This document shows positions 25,724 to 35,600 of a DNA stretch of 49,340 nucleotides, one piece after another. Every line of letters begins with the position of its first letter. Position 1 is the first letter of the stretch. The DNA comes from Planctomycetota bacterium. GTDB lineage: Bacteria > Planctomycetota > UBA1135 > UBA2386. The notes under the pieces were generated by a model. That model made no database searches, was not told where the DNA came from, and saw only the letters and a list, made by a program, of their open reading frames with translations. A program made the translations under genes and the position numbers. Where the stretch lies: positions 1 through 49,340 of the forward strand of contig JACRLW010000060.1 of the NCBI GenBank assembly GCA_016235155.1, given 5' to 3'.

Positions 25724-28366
25724 GTGTCCGTCGCACCTCGTTCGCCGCGCGCCGCGAATCGCGCTCTCGCGTTGCTCCTCGCTGCGCCGCTCGGTGCGCA
25801 GGCGGGCGTCGGCGAATGGTCCTATTCCCGCCTCACGCGACTCGAGGCGCCCGCGACACGCGACGTGCGCTGGGTGAGCAACCCGATCGACGCGTTCGTG
25901 CTGGCGCGGCTCGAAGCGAAGGGACTCGCGCCGAACCCACGGGCGACCGATGCGACGCTGATCCGCCGCGCGACGTACGACCTCACCGGTCTGCCGCCGT
26001 CACCGGAAGACGTCGCGGCCTACGTCGCCGATCGCGCGCCCGACAAGTACGAGCGGCTGCTCGATCGCCTGCTCGCGTCGCCGCAGTACGGCGAGACCTG
26101 GGGACGGCATTGGCTCGACGTCGTGCGCTTCGCGGAGACGGACAGCTTCGAGCGCGATCGGCTCAAGCCCGCGGCGTGGCGCTACCGCGATTGGGTGATC
26201 GACGCGTTCAACCATGACAAGCCGTATGCGCGCTTCGTCCTCGAACAGCTCGCGGGCGACGAGTTGCCCGACGCGTCGTTCGAGTCGATCGTCGCGACCG
26301 GCTACTACCGGCTCGGGATCTGGGACGACGAACCGACCGATCCGGCGCAGGCCGTCTACGACGACTTCGACGGCATCGTCGACACGACGGCGCGCGCCTT
26401 CCTCGGGATCTCGATGGGTTGCGCGCGTTGCCACGAGCACAAGAAGGACCCGATCCCGGCGCGCGACTACTACCGCATGCTGGCGTTCTTCGAGGGGCTG
26501 AAGCCCTACAAGGACGGCGGCGGCAACGCGACGACGCCCGCGAACTACGTCAAGCAGGTGCCCGTCGACTTCGGGCACGAGCGCATCGAGGAGGAACTCG
26601 CCGCGTGGCGCACGCGGCGCGAAGCCCTGCTCGCCGAGGCGAAGAACCTCGCCGACGAAGCGATCGCCCGGCTCGACGAACCATCGCGTGTCGCCCTCGC
26701 CGCGGAGCGTGACGCCGGGCTCGTGCAGCGCTTCGATCGCGATCGGCCGGCGGAGCGGCGCATCCCTCGCGCGGTGCAGGACGACTTCACCATCGCGTTC
26801 CGCTTCGCGAGCACGGAGATCGGCCGCGGTCGCGCGACGGATCCGCATTGGTTCAGCGGCAGCCCGCTCGTCGACGGCGAGGTCGACGGCGTGACCGACG
26901 ACTTCGGCGTCGCGCTCGTCGCGGGCCACGTCGCGGCGGGCACCGGCAATCCGGACATGTCCGTGCACTCGTCCGGCGGACTCGCCGACGGCGCTCCGCA
27001 CCACGTCGCGTTCACGCGCACGCGCGGCACCGGACGCATCGCGCTCTACGTCGACGGCGTGCTCTGCTCCGAGGCGACGGGCGGCACACAGTCGCTCGCC
27101 GCACCGGCGACGCTCGCGATCGGCAGGATCGGCGCGATCGACGACCTCCGCATCTACGCGCGCGCACTCGACGCGCAGGACGTCCTCGACCTCTGCGAAG
27201 GCGGCGGCTTCTCGCGCAGCACCGAGCGCGTCGTCGAACAGAAGGCCGGCACGCCGGAGAGCAAGCGCTGGCGGACGGCCGTCGACGAGTTGCTGCGCCT
27301 CATGCGTCCGGTGCGCGAGACCGTCGAAGTGCTCTGCGCGCAGGAATCCGGCACCGCGATCGCGCCGAGCTTCGTGCGGCAGCGCGGCAACGTGCACAGC
27401 AAGGGCGACGCCGTCCGTGCCGGCTTCCCCGAAGCCCTCGGCGGCGGCGAGCCCGTGTTCGAAGCGCCGGCGCACGGCGAGTCGTCCGGCCGTCGCCTCG
27501 CGTTCGCGCGCTGGCTCCTGCAAGCGGATCACCCGCGCACCTGGCGCGTGCTCGCGAACCGCATCTGGCAGCACCACTTCGGGCGCGGGATCGTCCGTTC
27601 ATCGAACGACTTCGGCCGGCTCGGCGACGAACCCACGCATCCCGAACTTCTCGACTGGCTGGCGTGCGAGATCGTCGCGACGGGCGGACGACTCAAGGCG
27701 ATCCATCGGCTCGTGATGTCCTCGAGCGCGTACCGCATGGCCTCGGACCACCGCGACGCCGCCTTCGACGCCGACCCGCGCAACGACCGGTTCTGGCGCT
27801 TCGAGCGGCGCCGCCTCACCGCCGAGGAACTGCGCGACTCGATCCTCTGCGTCGACGGCTCGCTCGATCTCCGGCGAGGCGGACCAGGCGTGTATCCGCC
27901 GATGCCCGCGGAAGTGCTCGCGACGTCGTCGCGCCCCGACGAGGCGTGGGGGCGGTCTTCGCCGGAGGATGCCGCGCGGCGTTCGGTCTACGTCCACGTC
28001 AAGCGCTCGCTGCTGATGCCGCTGCTCTCGTCGTTCGACCTCGCCGACACCGACACGAGCTGTCCGGTGCGCTTCGTCACCACGCTGCCGACGCAGGCAC
28101 TGACCATGCTCAACAGCGAGTTCACGAACGAACGGGCGCGAGTCCTCGCCGAACGCCTCGCGCGCGAGCGACCCGGCGACGAACGAGCACAACTCGCGCG
28201 CGGTGTCGAGCTCGTCACGCAGCGACCCGCGCGCGACGACGACCTCGCGCGGCTCACAGCACTCGCACACGACCTGCGCACCGAGCACGCCGCATCTCCC
28301 GACGACGCCCTGCGCCTGTGCTGCCTCGCGCTGCTGAACCTCAACGAGTTCGTCCACCTCGACTGA
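25724..28366 (+). CDS. exported DUF1549-LamG-DUF1553 protein
   Basis: Planctomycete-type secreted protein of about 880 residues. Signal peptide ANRALALLLAAPLGAQA begins about 10 residues after GTG 25724. Starting at ATG 25673 (ATGA overlap with the VOC gene) would add 17 residues. DUF1549 spans about the first 280 residues and includes YGETWGRHWLDVVRFAETD and a CARCHEHK haem-like site. A LamG/concanavalin-type domain of about 140 residues is inserted in the middle (DDFTIAFRFAS to IDDLRIYARALDAQDVL). DUF1553 follows to the end (RLAFARWLLQADHPRTWRVLANRIWQHHFGRG, LPTQALTMLNSEF). The cytochrome-c domain that usually opens this family is missing. It forms a pair with the DUF1501 gene 13 bp downstream. 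Function unknown; polysaccharide breakdown is often suspected. Confidence 0.88.
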   Translation: MSVAPRSPRAANRALALLLAAPLGAQAGVGEWSYSRLTRLEAPATRDVRWVSNPIDAFVLARLEAKGLAPNPRATDATLIRRATYDLTGLPPSPEDVAAYVADRAPDKYERLLDRLLASPQYGETWGRHWLDVVRFAETDSFERDRLKPAAWRYRDWVIDAFNHDKPYARFVLEQLAGDELPDASFESIVATGYYRLGIWDDEPTDPAQAVYDDFDGIVDTTARAFLGISMGCARCHEHKKDPIPARDYYRMLAFFEGLKPYKDGGGNATTPANYVKQVPVDFGHERIEEELAAWRTRREALLAEAKNLADEAIARLDEPSRVALAAERDAGLVQRFDRDRPAERRIPRAVQDDFTIAFRFASTEIGRGRATDPHWFSGSPLVDGEVDGVTDDFGVALVAGHVAAGTGNPDMSVHSSGGLADGAPHHVAFTRTRGTGRIALYVDGVLCSEATGGTQSLAAPATLAIGRIGAIDDLRIYARALDAQDVLDLCEGGGFSRSTERVVEQKAGTPESKRWRTAVDELLRLMRPVRETVEVLCAQESGTAIAPSFVRQRGNVHSKGDAVRAGFPEALGGGEPVFEAPAHGESSGRRLAFARWLLQADHPRTWRVLANRIWQHHFGRGIVRSSNDFGRLGDEPTHPELLDWLACEIVATGGRLKAIHRLVMSSSAYRMASDHRDAAFDADPRNDRFWRFERRRLTAEELRDSILCVDGSLDLRRGGPGVYPPMPAEVLATSSRPDEAWGRSSPEDAARRSVYVHVKRSLLMPLLSSFDLADTDTSCPVRFVTTLPTQALTMLNSEFTNERARVLAERLARERPGDERAQLARGVELVTQRPARDDDLARLTALAHDLRTEHAASPDDALRLCCLALLNLNEFVHLD

Positions 28367-28379
28367 CAAGCACGCACCG

Positions 28380-29825
28380 ATGACCCGCACCCCGCGCAAC
28401 ACCTTCTGCGGCCGCACGCGTCGCGAGTTCCTCGGTCAGGTCGGCTGCGGCTTCGCGGGCCTGCCGCTCGTGGCGCTGCTCTCGCGCGACGGGTTCTTCG
28501 CGAACGACCCGAAGTCGAACCCGCTGCACCCCAAGTCGCCGCACCACAGCCCCAGGGCGAAGGCCTGCATCTTCCTGTTCATGTACGGCGGCCCGAGCCA
28601 GGTCGACACCTTCGACTACAAGCCGAAGCTCTACCCGCTCGACGGCAAGACCATCGACATCCAGACCAAGGGCCGCGGCGGGACGAAGGGACAAGGGCGC
28701 GTCGTCGGCCCGAAGTGGACCTTCAGCCAATACGGCCAATGCGGCAAGCACGTCTCGACGCTGTTCCCGCACCTCGCGCAGCACGTCGACAAGCTCGCCT
28801 TCGTTCACTCGATGTACGCCGAGTCGCCGCTGCACGGCTCGGCGATGCTGATGATGAACTCGGGCTCTTTGCTCTCGGGTTCGCCGTGCCTCGGCTCCTG
28901 GGTCAACTACGGGCTCGGCAGCGAGAACGAGAACCTGCCGGGATTCGTCGTGATGCTCGACGAGACCGGCGGCCCGATCTCGGGCGCGAAGAACTGGAGC
29001 TCGGGCTACATGCCGGCGACCTATCAGGGAGTCGTGCTGCGGCCGAAGGGGGCGCCGATCCTCGATCTCGCCTGTCCGCCCGGGACGACGCGGCCGATGC
29101 AGCGGCGCCTGCTCGACACGCTGCGCGAGGCGAACGAGGCGCACGCGGCAGCACGCCCGCACGACGACGCATTGGCAGCGCGCATCGCCAGCTACGAGCT
29201 CGCCTACCGCATGCAGCAGCACGCGCCCGAGGCCGTCGACCTCGCGCGCGAGGACGCCCGAACGCGCACGCTCTACGGCCTCGACGACGAACGCACCGCC
29301 GACTTCGGCCGCAAGTGCCTGCTCGCGCGGCGACTCGTCGAGCGCGGCGTGCGCTTCGTGCAGATCTACTCGGGCGGCAACCACAACGATCACAACTGGG
29401 ACGCGCACGGCGACCTCGTCTACAACCACACGCGCCACGCGGGAGCGACGGACCGTCCGATCGCCGGACTGCTGCAAGACCTCGCGCAGCGCGGCCTGCT
29501 CGACGAGACCATCGTGATCTGGGGCGGCGAGTTCGGTCGCCAGCCGACGGCGGAGTACGCCGAGGGCACCGGCCGCGACCACGACTCGGCGGGCTTCACG
29601 ATGTGGCTCGCGGGCGGCGGCGTGCGCGCGGGTACGTCCTTCGGCGCGACCGACGAGCTGGGCAATGCCGCCGTCGAGCATCCGCTCCACGTGCGCAACC
29701 TGCACGCGACCGTGCTCAACCTGATGGGCTTCGACCCCAACCGGTTGAGCTACTTCTACGCGGGCCTGGATCGCAAGCTGGTCGGGCCGCAGGGCGCCGA
29801 ACCGGTCTGGGACTTGATTGCCTGA
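28380..29825 (+). CDS. DUF1501 sulfatase-like protein, Tat-type signal
   Basis: Protein of 481 residues related in fold to alkaline phosphatase and sulfatases. The N-terminus carries a twin-arginine motif (TRREFLGQVGCGFAGLPLVALL), so export in folded form is likely. Family marks: CIFLFMYGGPSQVDTFDYKP near 63-82, FVHSMYAESPLHGSAMLMMNSG near 140-162, and GGEFGRQPTAEYAEGTGRDHD near 381-401. A histidine-rich run (GGNHNDHNWDAHGDLVYNH) near 335-355 may bind metal. It starts 13 bp after the DUF1549/DUF1553 gene; this two-gene order is a hallmark of Planctomycetota genomes. Substrate unknown. Confidence 0.93.
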   Translation: MTRTPRNTFCGRTRREFLGQVGCGFAGLPLVALLSRDGFFANDPKSNPLHPKSPHHSPRAKACIFLFMYGGPSQVDTFDYKPKLYPLDGKTIDIQTKGRGGTKGQGRVVGPKWTFSQYGQCGKHVSTLFPHLAQHVDKLAFVHSMYAESPLHGSAMLMMNSGSLLSGSPCLGSWVNYGLGSENENLPGFVVMLDETGGPISGAKNWSSGYMPATYQGVVLRPKGAPILDLACPPGTTRPMQRRLLDTLREANEAHAAARPHDDALAARIASYELAYRMQQHAPEAVDLAREDARTRTLYGLDDERTADFGRKCLLARRLVERGVRFVQIYSGGNHNDHNWDAHGDLVYNHTRHAGATDRPIAGLLQDLAQRGLLDETIVIWGGEFGRQPTAEYAEGTGRDHDSAGFTMWLAGGGVRAGTSFGATDELGNAAVEHPLHVRNLHATVLNLMGFDPNRLSYFYAGLDRKLVGPQGAEPVWDLIA

Positions 29826-29878
29826 GCGCGCTGGTCATGGTTCGCGATCCGTGTCGTGTCCCTGACGGCGCGTTCGCC

Positions 29879-30026
29879 GATGGGCCCGAAGGCCGGAGAA
29901 TCGTCGCGGGACGCGACGATTCGGAGTGCCGGAGGGCCCCAGCAAGAAAAGCGGTCGAGGCCTTCCTGGTCGTCGCGCCAGCGACGACGCCTGCAACCCC
30001 GATGGGTTGCGGCCTCGGCCGCGATG
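29879..30026 (+). repeat. structured dispersed repeat, locus 4 (complete)
   Basis: Same orientation as locus 1. The leading hairpin is 29898-29908 with 29912-29922 (11 bp, loop GGA). The outer stem is 29951-29962 (GCGGTCGAGGCC) with 30011-30022 (GGCCTCGGCCGC), including one T-G wobble at the position that is T-A in locus 1 and C-G in locus 3. The inner hairpins are also kept. It fills the gap of about 230 bp between DUF1501 and the NnrU-like gene. Confidence 0.9.
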
Positions 30027-30057
30027 GCACAACCCGAACGACCAACGGAGGTGTCCT

Positions 30058-30814
30058 GTGCGTGCTCTCGGTCTTGCATACGGCGTCGTCTCGTACGCCG
30101 TGTTCTTCGCGAGTTTCCTCTACGCGATGGGATTCGTCGGCAACCTGGTGGTCGAGAAGGGGATCGACTCCGGCACCGAGGAATCGACGGCCATGGCCTT
30201 GCTCGTCGACGTGGTCCTGTTGCTCCTGTTCGCGATCCCGCACAGCGTGATGGCGCGACGCTCGTTCAAGGAGTGGTGGACGCGGTTCATCCCGAACGGT
30301 CTGGAGCGCAGCACCTACGTGCTGGTCTCGAGCCTCCTGCTCCTCTTGCTCTACTGGCAGTGGCGACCGCTGACGGACGTCGTCTGGCACACGCGACTTG
30401 CTGCGGGCTCACGTCGACGCGCCGGCGGCTCGCTCGGTCCTCCTCGCGCTCTACTGGTCGGGCTGGGCGCTCGTGCTCGTGAGCTCGTTCCTGATCGACC
30501 ACTTCGGACTGTTCGGGCTCCGGCAGGCGTGGGCCTGGATGCGGGGAACGGAGTGGAAGCACCCGGGCTTCCGCGCACCGTTGCTCTACAAGTTCGTCCG
30601 GCACCCGCTCCTGCTGGGCTTCCTCATCGCGTTCTGGGCGACGCCGGACCTGACGCTCGGCCATCTCCTCTTCAGCGTCGCGACCACGGGCTACGTCCTG
30701 GTCGGCATCCTCTTCGAGGAGCGTGACCTCGTCGCGGCCCTCGGGGCGGAGTACGTGAAGTACCGGCGCGAGGTGCCGATGCTGTTGCCGTTGCCGCGCA
30801 AGAAGGCCGACTGA
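30058..30814 (+). pseudogene. NnrU/isoprenylcysteine methyltransferase-like membrane protein, 22-nt insertion
   Basis: Multi-pass membrane protein split into two frames. The start is firm: GGAGGT at 30047-30052 lies 5 nt before GTG 30058. The first frame carries transmembrane segments ([53 protein letters not shown]) up to DVVWH at 30390. The second frame resumes at 30413 with [25 protein letters not shown] and ends with [20 protein letters not shown] and [19 protein letters not shown], the conserved methyltransferase-type C-terminus. Removing the 22 bases 30391-30412, which lie between two CAC triplets, restores one frame of 244 codons with family-like spacing. Substrate unknown. It may be a pseudogene or a sequence error. 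Confidence 0.85.
30391..30412 (+). other. 22-nt insertion breaking the NnrU-like gene
   Basis: TGG-CAC is followed by 19 extra bases and a second CAC, then GTC-GAC. Deleting 22 nt joins VVWH directly to VDAPAARS, as in intact relatives. The bases show no resemblance to other sequence in the window. Confidence 0.7.
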
Positions 30815-30875
30815 ACCGCGCAAGTCGCGGCCGCGGACTTGACCGCGCCGGCGGGCGGGCCATCCTTCCGCCTCG

Positions 30876-31946
30876 ATGTCGATCGACTCGGACGAGGTCG
30901 TCGCACTGCGGGCGCGCATCGCGGAGCTCGAACGCGAGGTGCGGGTGCAGCAGCAGCGGAGTGAACGCCACGAGACGGCGCTGCGCGGCTTCGCCGCCGT
31001 GATCGCGCACGCCCCGGTCGCGGTGCTCGTGCTCGATGCGGACGGCGTGGTCGTCGACCTGAACAGCGAGGCGGAGCTGCTCTGCGGTCAGCGTCGCGAC
31101 GCGATGCTGGGCCATCCGCTCGCGGAGTTCGTGCCCGACGAACGCCAGGCGCGCCTGCGCACCGCGTTGCGGCGTTGCGCCACGGGCGACGTCGTCAAGA
31201 AGGCCGAGGTCCTGTTGTGGGGGCAGGCGGCGAAGCGCGTCGCACACAGTTCGATCCTGTTCCCGATGCGCGCCGCCGGCGGCCGGGTCACCGGCATGGT
31301 GCTCTGCGAGGACATCGCGGATCTCCGCGGCCACGGCGAACTGCTCGAGACCGTCAACCGCGAGCTGCTGGCGCTCGTGCGCGCCGACCCGCTCACGGGT
31401 CTCGCCAATCGCCGGCAGTACGAGCAGCGGCTCGCGGACGAGGTCGGGCGCCTCGCGCGCGATGCCCAGCCGCTGTCGCTCCTGATGATCGACGTCGACG
31501 ACTTCAAGTCGTTCAACGACACGCATGGGCACGCCGCGGGCGATGCGTGCCTGATCGCGGTCGCGCGCGCGGTCGCGGGCGTGATCCATCGCACGGCCGA
31601 TCTCTGTGCGCGCTACGGGGGCGAAGAGTTCGTCGTCGTCCTGCCCAACACCGACCACGACGGTGCGCGCGCCGTCGCGGAGCGGATGCGGGCCGCCGTG
31701 CTCGCTTTGCGCGTCGAGCATCCCGCGGCGCGCGCGGGGAAGTACGTCACGATCAGTGCCGGCGTCGCGACCGCGCACCCTCGGCCGGGCTTCGACGGCC
31801 GAGCGCTCCAGGAGGCCGCCGATCGCGCGCTCTACGCGGCCAAGCGCGGCGGGCGCAACCGCGTCGGCGGCGTGGAGTTGAAGGCGCCGCGCGAACGTGG
31901 TCGCGTGCCGTGGCCGGGCGCGGCCGAGGACGGGGTGTTCGAGTGA
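30876..31946 (+). CDS. PAS-GGDEF diguanylate cyclase
   Basis: Cytosolic signalling protein of 356 residues that should make cyclic di-GMP from two GTP. An N-terminal coiled coil (residues 5-35, ARIAELEREVRVQQQR) is followed by a PAS domain at about 40-150 (VIAHAPVAVLVLDADGVVVDLN). The GGDEF domain spans about 165-330, with DPLTGLANRRQYEQRL, IDVDDFKSFNDTHGHAAGD and the intact active site GGEEF near 248. A product-inhibition I-site RTAD lies five residues before GGEEF, so feedback control is expected. No membrane segment. A CATCCT box at 30861-30866 lies 9 nt before the ATG. Signal sensed by the PAS domain unknown. Confidence 0.93.
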   Translation: MSIDSDEVVALRARIAELEREVRVQQQRSERHETALRGFAAVIAHAPVAVLVLDADGVVVDLNSEAELLCGQRRDAMLGHPLAEFVPDERQARLRTALRRCATGDVVKKAEVLLWGQAAKRVAHSSILFPMRAAGGRVTGMVLCEDIADLRGHGELLETVNRELLALVRADPLTGLANRRQYEQRLADEVGRLARDAQPLSLLMIDVDDFKSFNDTHGHAAGDACLIAVARAVAGVIHRTADLCARYGGEEFVVVLPNTDHDGARAVAERMRAAVLALRVEHPAARAGKYVTISAGVATAHPRPGFDGRALQEAADRALYAAKRGGRNRVGGVELKAPRERGRVPWPGAAEDGVFE

Positions 31947-31986
31947 GCTTGTCGGGCCGAGCCGTGCGGCCGACACTCCCGCAGGC

Positions 31987-32649
31987 GTGACCCGACCGAA
32001 CGAAGCGACCGTCGATCTCCTGCGCGCCTGGCACGGCGGCGACCGGGCCGCGCTGCTCGAGCTGGTCGACCGCGATCGCGACTGGGTGTTCGCGCGGGTG
32101 CGGAAGGGCCGCGGGCCGATCCTGCAGCGCGAGGCCGAGACGGTCGACCACGTGCAGGACCTGATGCTCGAAGTGCTCGAGTACTCGCCGCGCTTCCTCG
32201 TCCGCGACCGCGCGCAGTTCCGGGCACTCGTCGCGCGCATGATCGACAACCTGTTGATCGACGGCGCACGCCGCGCCGCGCGGCGCCCGCGCTTCGCTTC
32301 GCCGCCGACCGCGGTGTCCGGTCAGGACAGCATCGTCTCGCTCGATCCCGCGCTGCGCGTTTCCGACGCCGTCCACGAGCGCGTCGCGCAGGCCGAGGAG
32401 CTCGACTGGCTTCGCCTCGGGTTGGAGTTCCTCGACGACGACGAGCGCAAGGTCGTGCGCGCGCATCGCCTCCTCGGCCGCAGCTTCGTCGAGATCGGCG
32501 AAGAGCTCGGCGTCGATCCCAACACGATGCGGATGCGCTGCAACCGCGCGGTGCTGCGACTGGCAGGCATCGTGCGGCGATTGCAGTCGGGCGGGCTCGA
32601 TGCGTTGCTCGCGGAGCGGGGGGACCGCGGCGAAGCGGGTTCGGAATAG
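31987..32649 (+). CDS. ECF-type RNA polymerase sigma factor
   Basis: Sigma factor of 220 residues of the Planctomycetota ECF type. Region 2 at about 10-100 shows DHVQDLMLEVLEYSPRF and ARMIDNLLIDGARRAARRPR. Region 4 at about 150-205 shows LEFLDDDERKVVRAHRLLG and EIGEELGVDPNTMRMRCNRAVLRL. Start is GTG 31987, 40 bp after the cyclase gene; the upstream open frame to 31897 lies inside that gene. It converges on the large kinase gene with only 2 bp between the stops, the second kinase and sigma neighbourhood in the window. Regulation by that kinase is inferred from context. Confidence 0.88.
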   Translation: MTRPNEATVDLLRAWHGGDRAALLELVDRDRDWVFARVRKGRGPILQREAETVDHVQDLMLEVLEYSPRFLVRDRAQFRALVARMIDNLLIDGARRAARRPRFASPPTAVSGQDSIVSLDPALRVSDAVHERVAQAEELDWLRLGLEFLDDDERKVVRAHRLLGRSFVEIGEELGVDPNTMRMRCNRAVLRLAGIVRRLQSGGLDALLAERGDRGEAGSE

Positions 32650-32651
32650 CC

Positions 32652-35600
32652 TCACTCCCCCGCGAGCCGCCGCCGCACCTTCGCGATCGCGGCGCCGAGC
32701 GCCGCTCCTTCGCTCGACGGGAGCGCGGCGTGCAGCGCGTCGACTCCATCGAGCAGGTGCGCGACGACGTGCGCGAGGTCGGGGAACGGTGGACGGCCAC
32801 GCGCGAGGACTTCGAGGGCGTCGCGCAGCGCGTCGAGGTGCGTCACGTGGCGGGCGCCGTCGTCGACAACGAGCGTCGCGGCGGTGGCGTGCGTCATCCC
32901 CTTGAGGAGCGCGAGCCAGTCGGCGTCGACGCCGCTCGCGATCCCGTCGAGGGATCGTGCCACGGCGTCGAGCTTCGCCCGCGCAGCCGATGCATCCTCC
33001 TTCGCGATCCCGATCGCGACGACGAGCTGCAGCATGGCGAGGTCGCGGGCGAAGCGCGGTTGGCTGCGGGCGGCGTCGAGCACGGTCGGCGGAGCCGTCT
33101 CGATCGCCGCCAACCGATCGTGTGCATTCGCCGGGGTCGACACCGTGTCCGCGATCAGGCCCGAGAGCGCGGCGCGCGCCGCCGCGCGCATCGTCTCGAG
33201 CAGGATCGCGGGCGGTCGTGCGTCGCTTGCGAGCAGGGATCCGAAGGCGGCATGGGCCGTGTCGTAGTGCGTCACCGCGGCAGCGAACGCGCCGCGCCCG
33301 TCGCACGCGATCCCGCGGTTGAAGGCCAGGCGCGCCTTGTCGTCGATCAGGCGACGATCGTCGGGACGCCGCGCGAGCAGGCGCTCGAGGGCGGCGGCGC
33401 CGGCGGCAAAGGCATCCTCGGCGGATTCGAACTCGAGGTTCTCGACGTGGCCCGAGGCGATCCCCGACCACGCACGGCCGAGCAGTCGATCGACCTCGAA
33501 GGCCCTGCCGCCCGGACTCGCGATCGCCTCGAGTGTCGCGACGCAGCGACGATGGGCCGCGATCGAGGCCGCCGGGTCGTCCGCGAACTTCTCCACGTCA
33601 CCCAGCGCATACCAGGTGATCGCCAGCTGCACCTGCACCGCCGGATCGTCGGCACGGTCGGCCGCGAGCTTCTCGAACAGCTCGCGCGCGCGCGCGAGGT
33701 TGGTCCGCGCCGCGTCGAGCTCGCCGCGCCGTGCGAGCGTCTGAGCGAGGTTGCAGTAGGCCGAGCCGAGGTTGTTCTTGACGATGAACGAATCGGGATC
33801 GCGGGCGAGCAGCTGCTCGCCGTACCGCAGGGCGCGACGGCGATCGGCGATCGCGTCGTCGAAGCGGTTCTGCAGGGCGCGCAGTTCCGCGCGCTCGTCG
33901 AGCTGGACCGCGACGAGGCTCAGGAGGTCGGAATCGCAGTCTTCCCGCTCCGCGAAGGCGGTGATCAGCTCGAGGGCCTCGCCGAAGCGGCGCTCGGAGT
34001 CGGCCGCGCGTCCGAGGCCGAGTTCCAGCTTCGCGACGATCCCGATCAGGCGGCTCAACGCAACGCGACCCTGCGCGTCGCCGACCGCCGGGACGAAACC
34101 GAACGACTCGAGCGCGTCAGTCCCCGCGGCGAGCGCGCCGCGCAGGTCGCCCGACTCGGAGAGGACGTTCACCAAAGAGGACGTCGTCGACAGCGCGCGG
34201 AGCCGCAGCGGCAGCGTCTGGTCGTCCGCCGCGATGCGTTCGCGCCAGAACGCGATCGCACGACGCAAACGGGTGACGCCCTCCTCGACGCGCCCGAAGC
34301 GCGCGGCGATCGCGCCGCGGCGCTGGTCGATCGTCGCCTGGGTCACCCCGAGCCGCGCGTCGTTTCTCGTGCGCAACGTCGCGACGATCTCCTCGGCCTT
34401 GCGGAGGGCGTCGTCGGCCGCCTCGAAGCGGCCGATCTCGTACTGGATCTCGCCGACGGCTCGCCACGCATCGACGACCTCGAGCGCGAACGCGGGGTCG
34501 TCGGCGCGGAGCTCGGCGAAGCGTTCGTAGAACCGGATCGCGCTCTCGAGCATCCGCGTCCGCTGCGCGCTGAAGCGCGGCACGTCGTCGAGTTCGTCGC
34601 GCGTGATCGCGACGGTCTCTTCCATCGAACGCCGCGCTTCCGCGAAGCTGTCCTCCGCGAGTTGCTGCGAGCGGACGGCGACTTCCGCACGGCGCCCGGC
34701 CTCGATCGCGAGCGCGATCGACGCCACGAGCGAGAGGGCGAGCAGCACCAGCAAGGCGCTGACCGCGCGGTTGCGGCGGATCCACAACGTGGTGCGCTCG
34801 ACGCGGCGAAGGCGGCGCGCCCGCGTCGGCAGGAGCTTGCGCACCGCGGCGAGGTCGTCGGCGAAGTCCTGCGCCGTGCGGTAGCGCCGCGCGGGTTCCT
34901 TGCGCAGCGCGGTCGCGATCACCACGTCGAGGTTGCGCGGGAGCGGCAACTGTGTCCGCCGCGGCGCGACCCACTCCTCGGCGAGGATGCGGCGGTACAT
35001 CGCCTCGCGCGACTCGGCCGCGAACGGCGTCTCCAGCGTGAGGCACTCGACGAGCGTGACGGCGAGCGACCAGACGTCGGTCGTGCGGTCGATCTCGGCG
35101 TGGCGACCGGCGACCTGCTCCGGCGACATGTAGGCGGGCGTGCCGATCGGTGCGCCGGTGAGCGTGAGGTCGCTGTCCTCGCCGATCGCGCGCGCGAGGC
35201 CGAAGTCGAGCAGCACCGGGTCGCCGCTCGGCGTGACGATGACGTTGCTCGGCTTGACGTCGCGATGCACGAGCCCGACCTCGTGCGCGGCGTGCAGCGC
35301 GCGGGCGATCGACTCGATCAGGGCGAGGATCGCGTCGACGGGCGACGGTCCCTTCGACTCGACCTGCAGCGGCGCGCCCGCCTCGCGGGCCTGCACGATG
35401 AGCTCGGCGAGCGACCTCCCGGGCACGTGACGCATCGCGAGCCAGGGCGTGCCGTCGACCTCGCCGACGTCGTAGATCGGGCAGATTCCAGGGTGCTCGA
35501 CGCGGAACAGCGCGCGCGCTTCGCGGCGGAAGCGTTCGCGCGCGTCGGTCGAGAACAGTCCGCGCGCGCGCACCATCTTGAGCGCGACCTCGCGGTCCAT

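Noticed and set aside
8224-30026. CRISPR array
   Set aside because: Copies are kilobases apart, lack regular spacers, and no cas gene is present.
30391-30412. Programmed translational bypass as the default explanation
   Set aside because: There is no stop codon after the take-off codon or other known bypass signal; mutation or assembly error is simpler.
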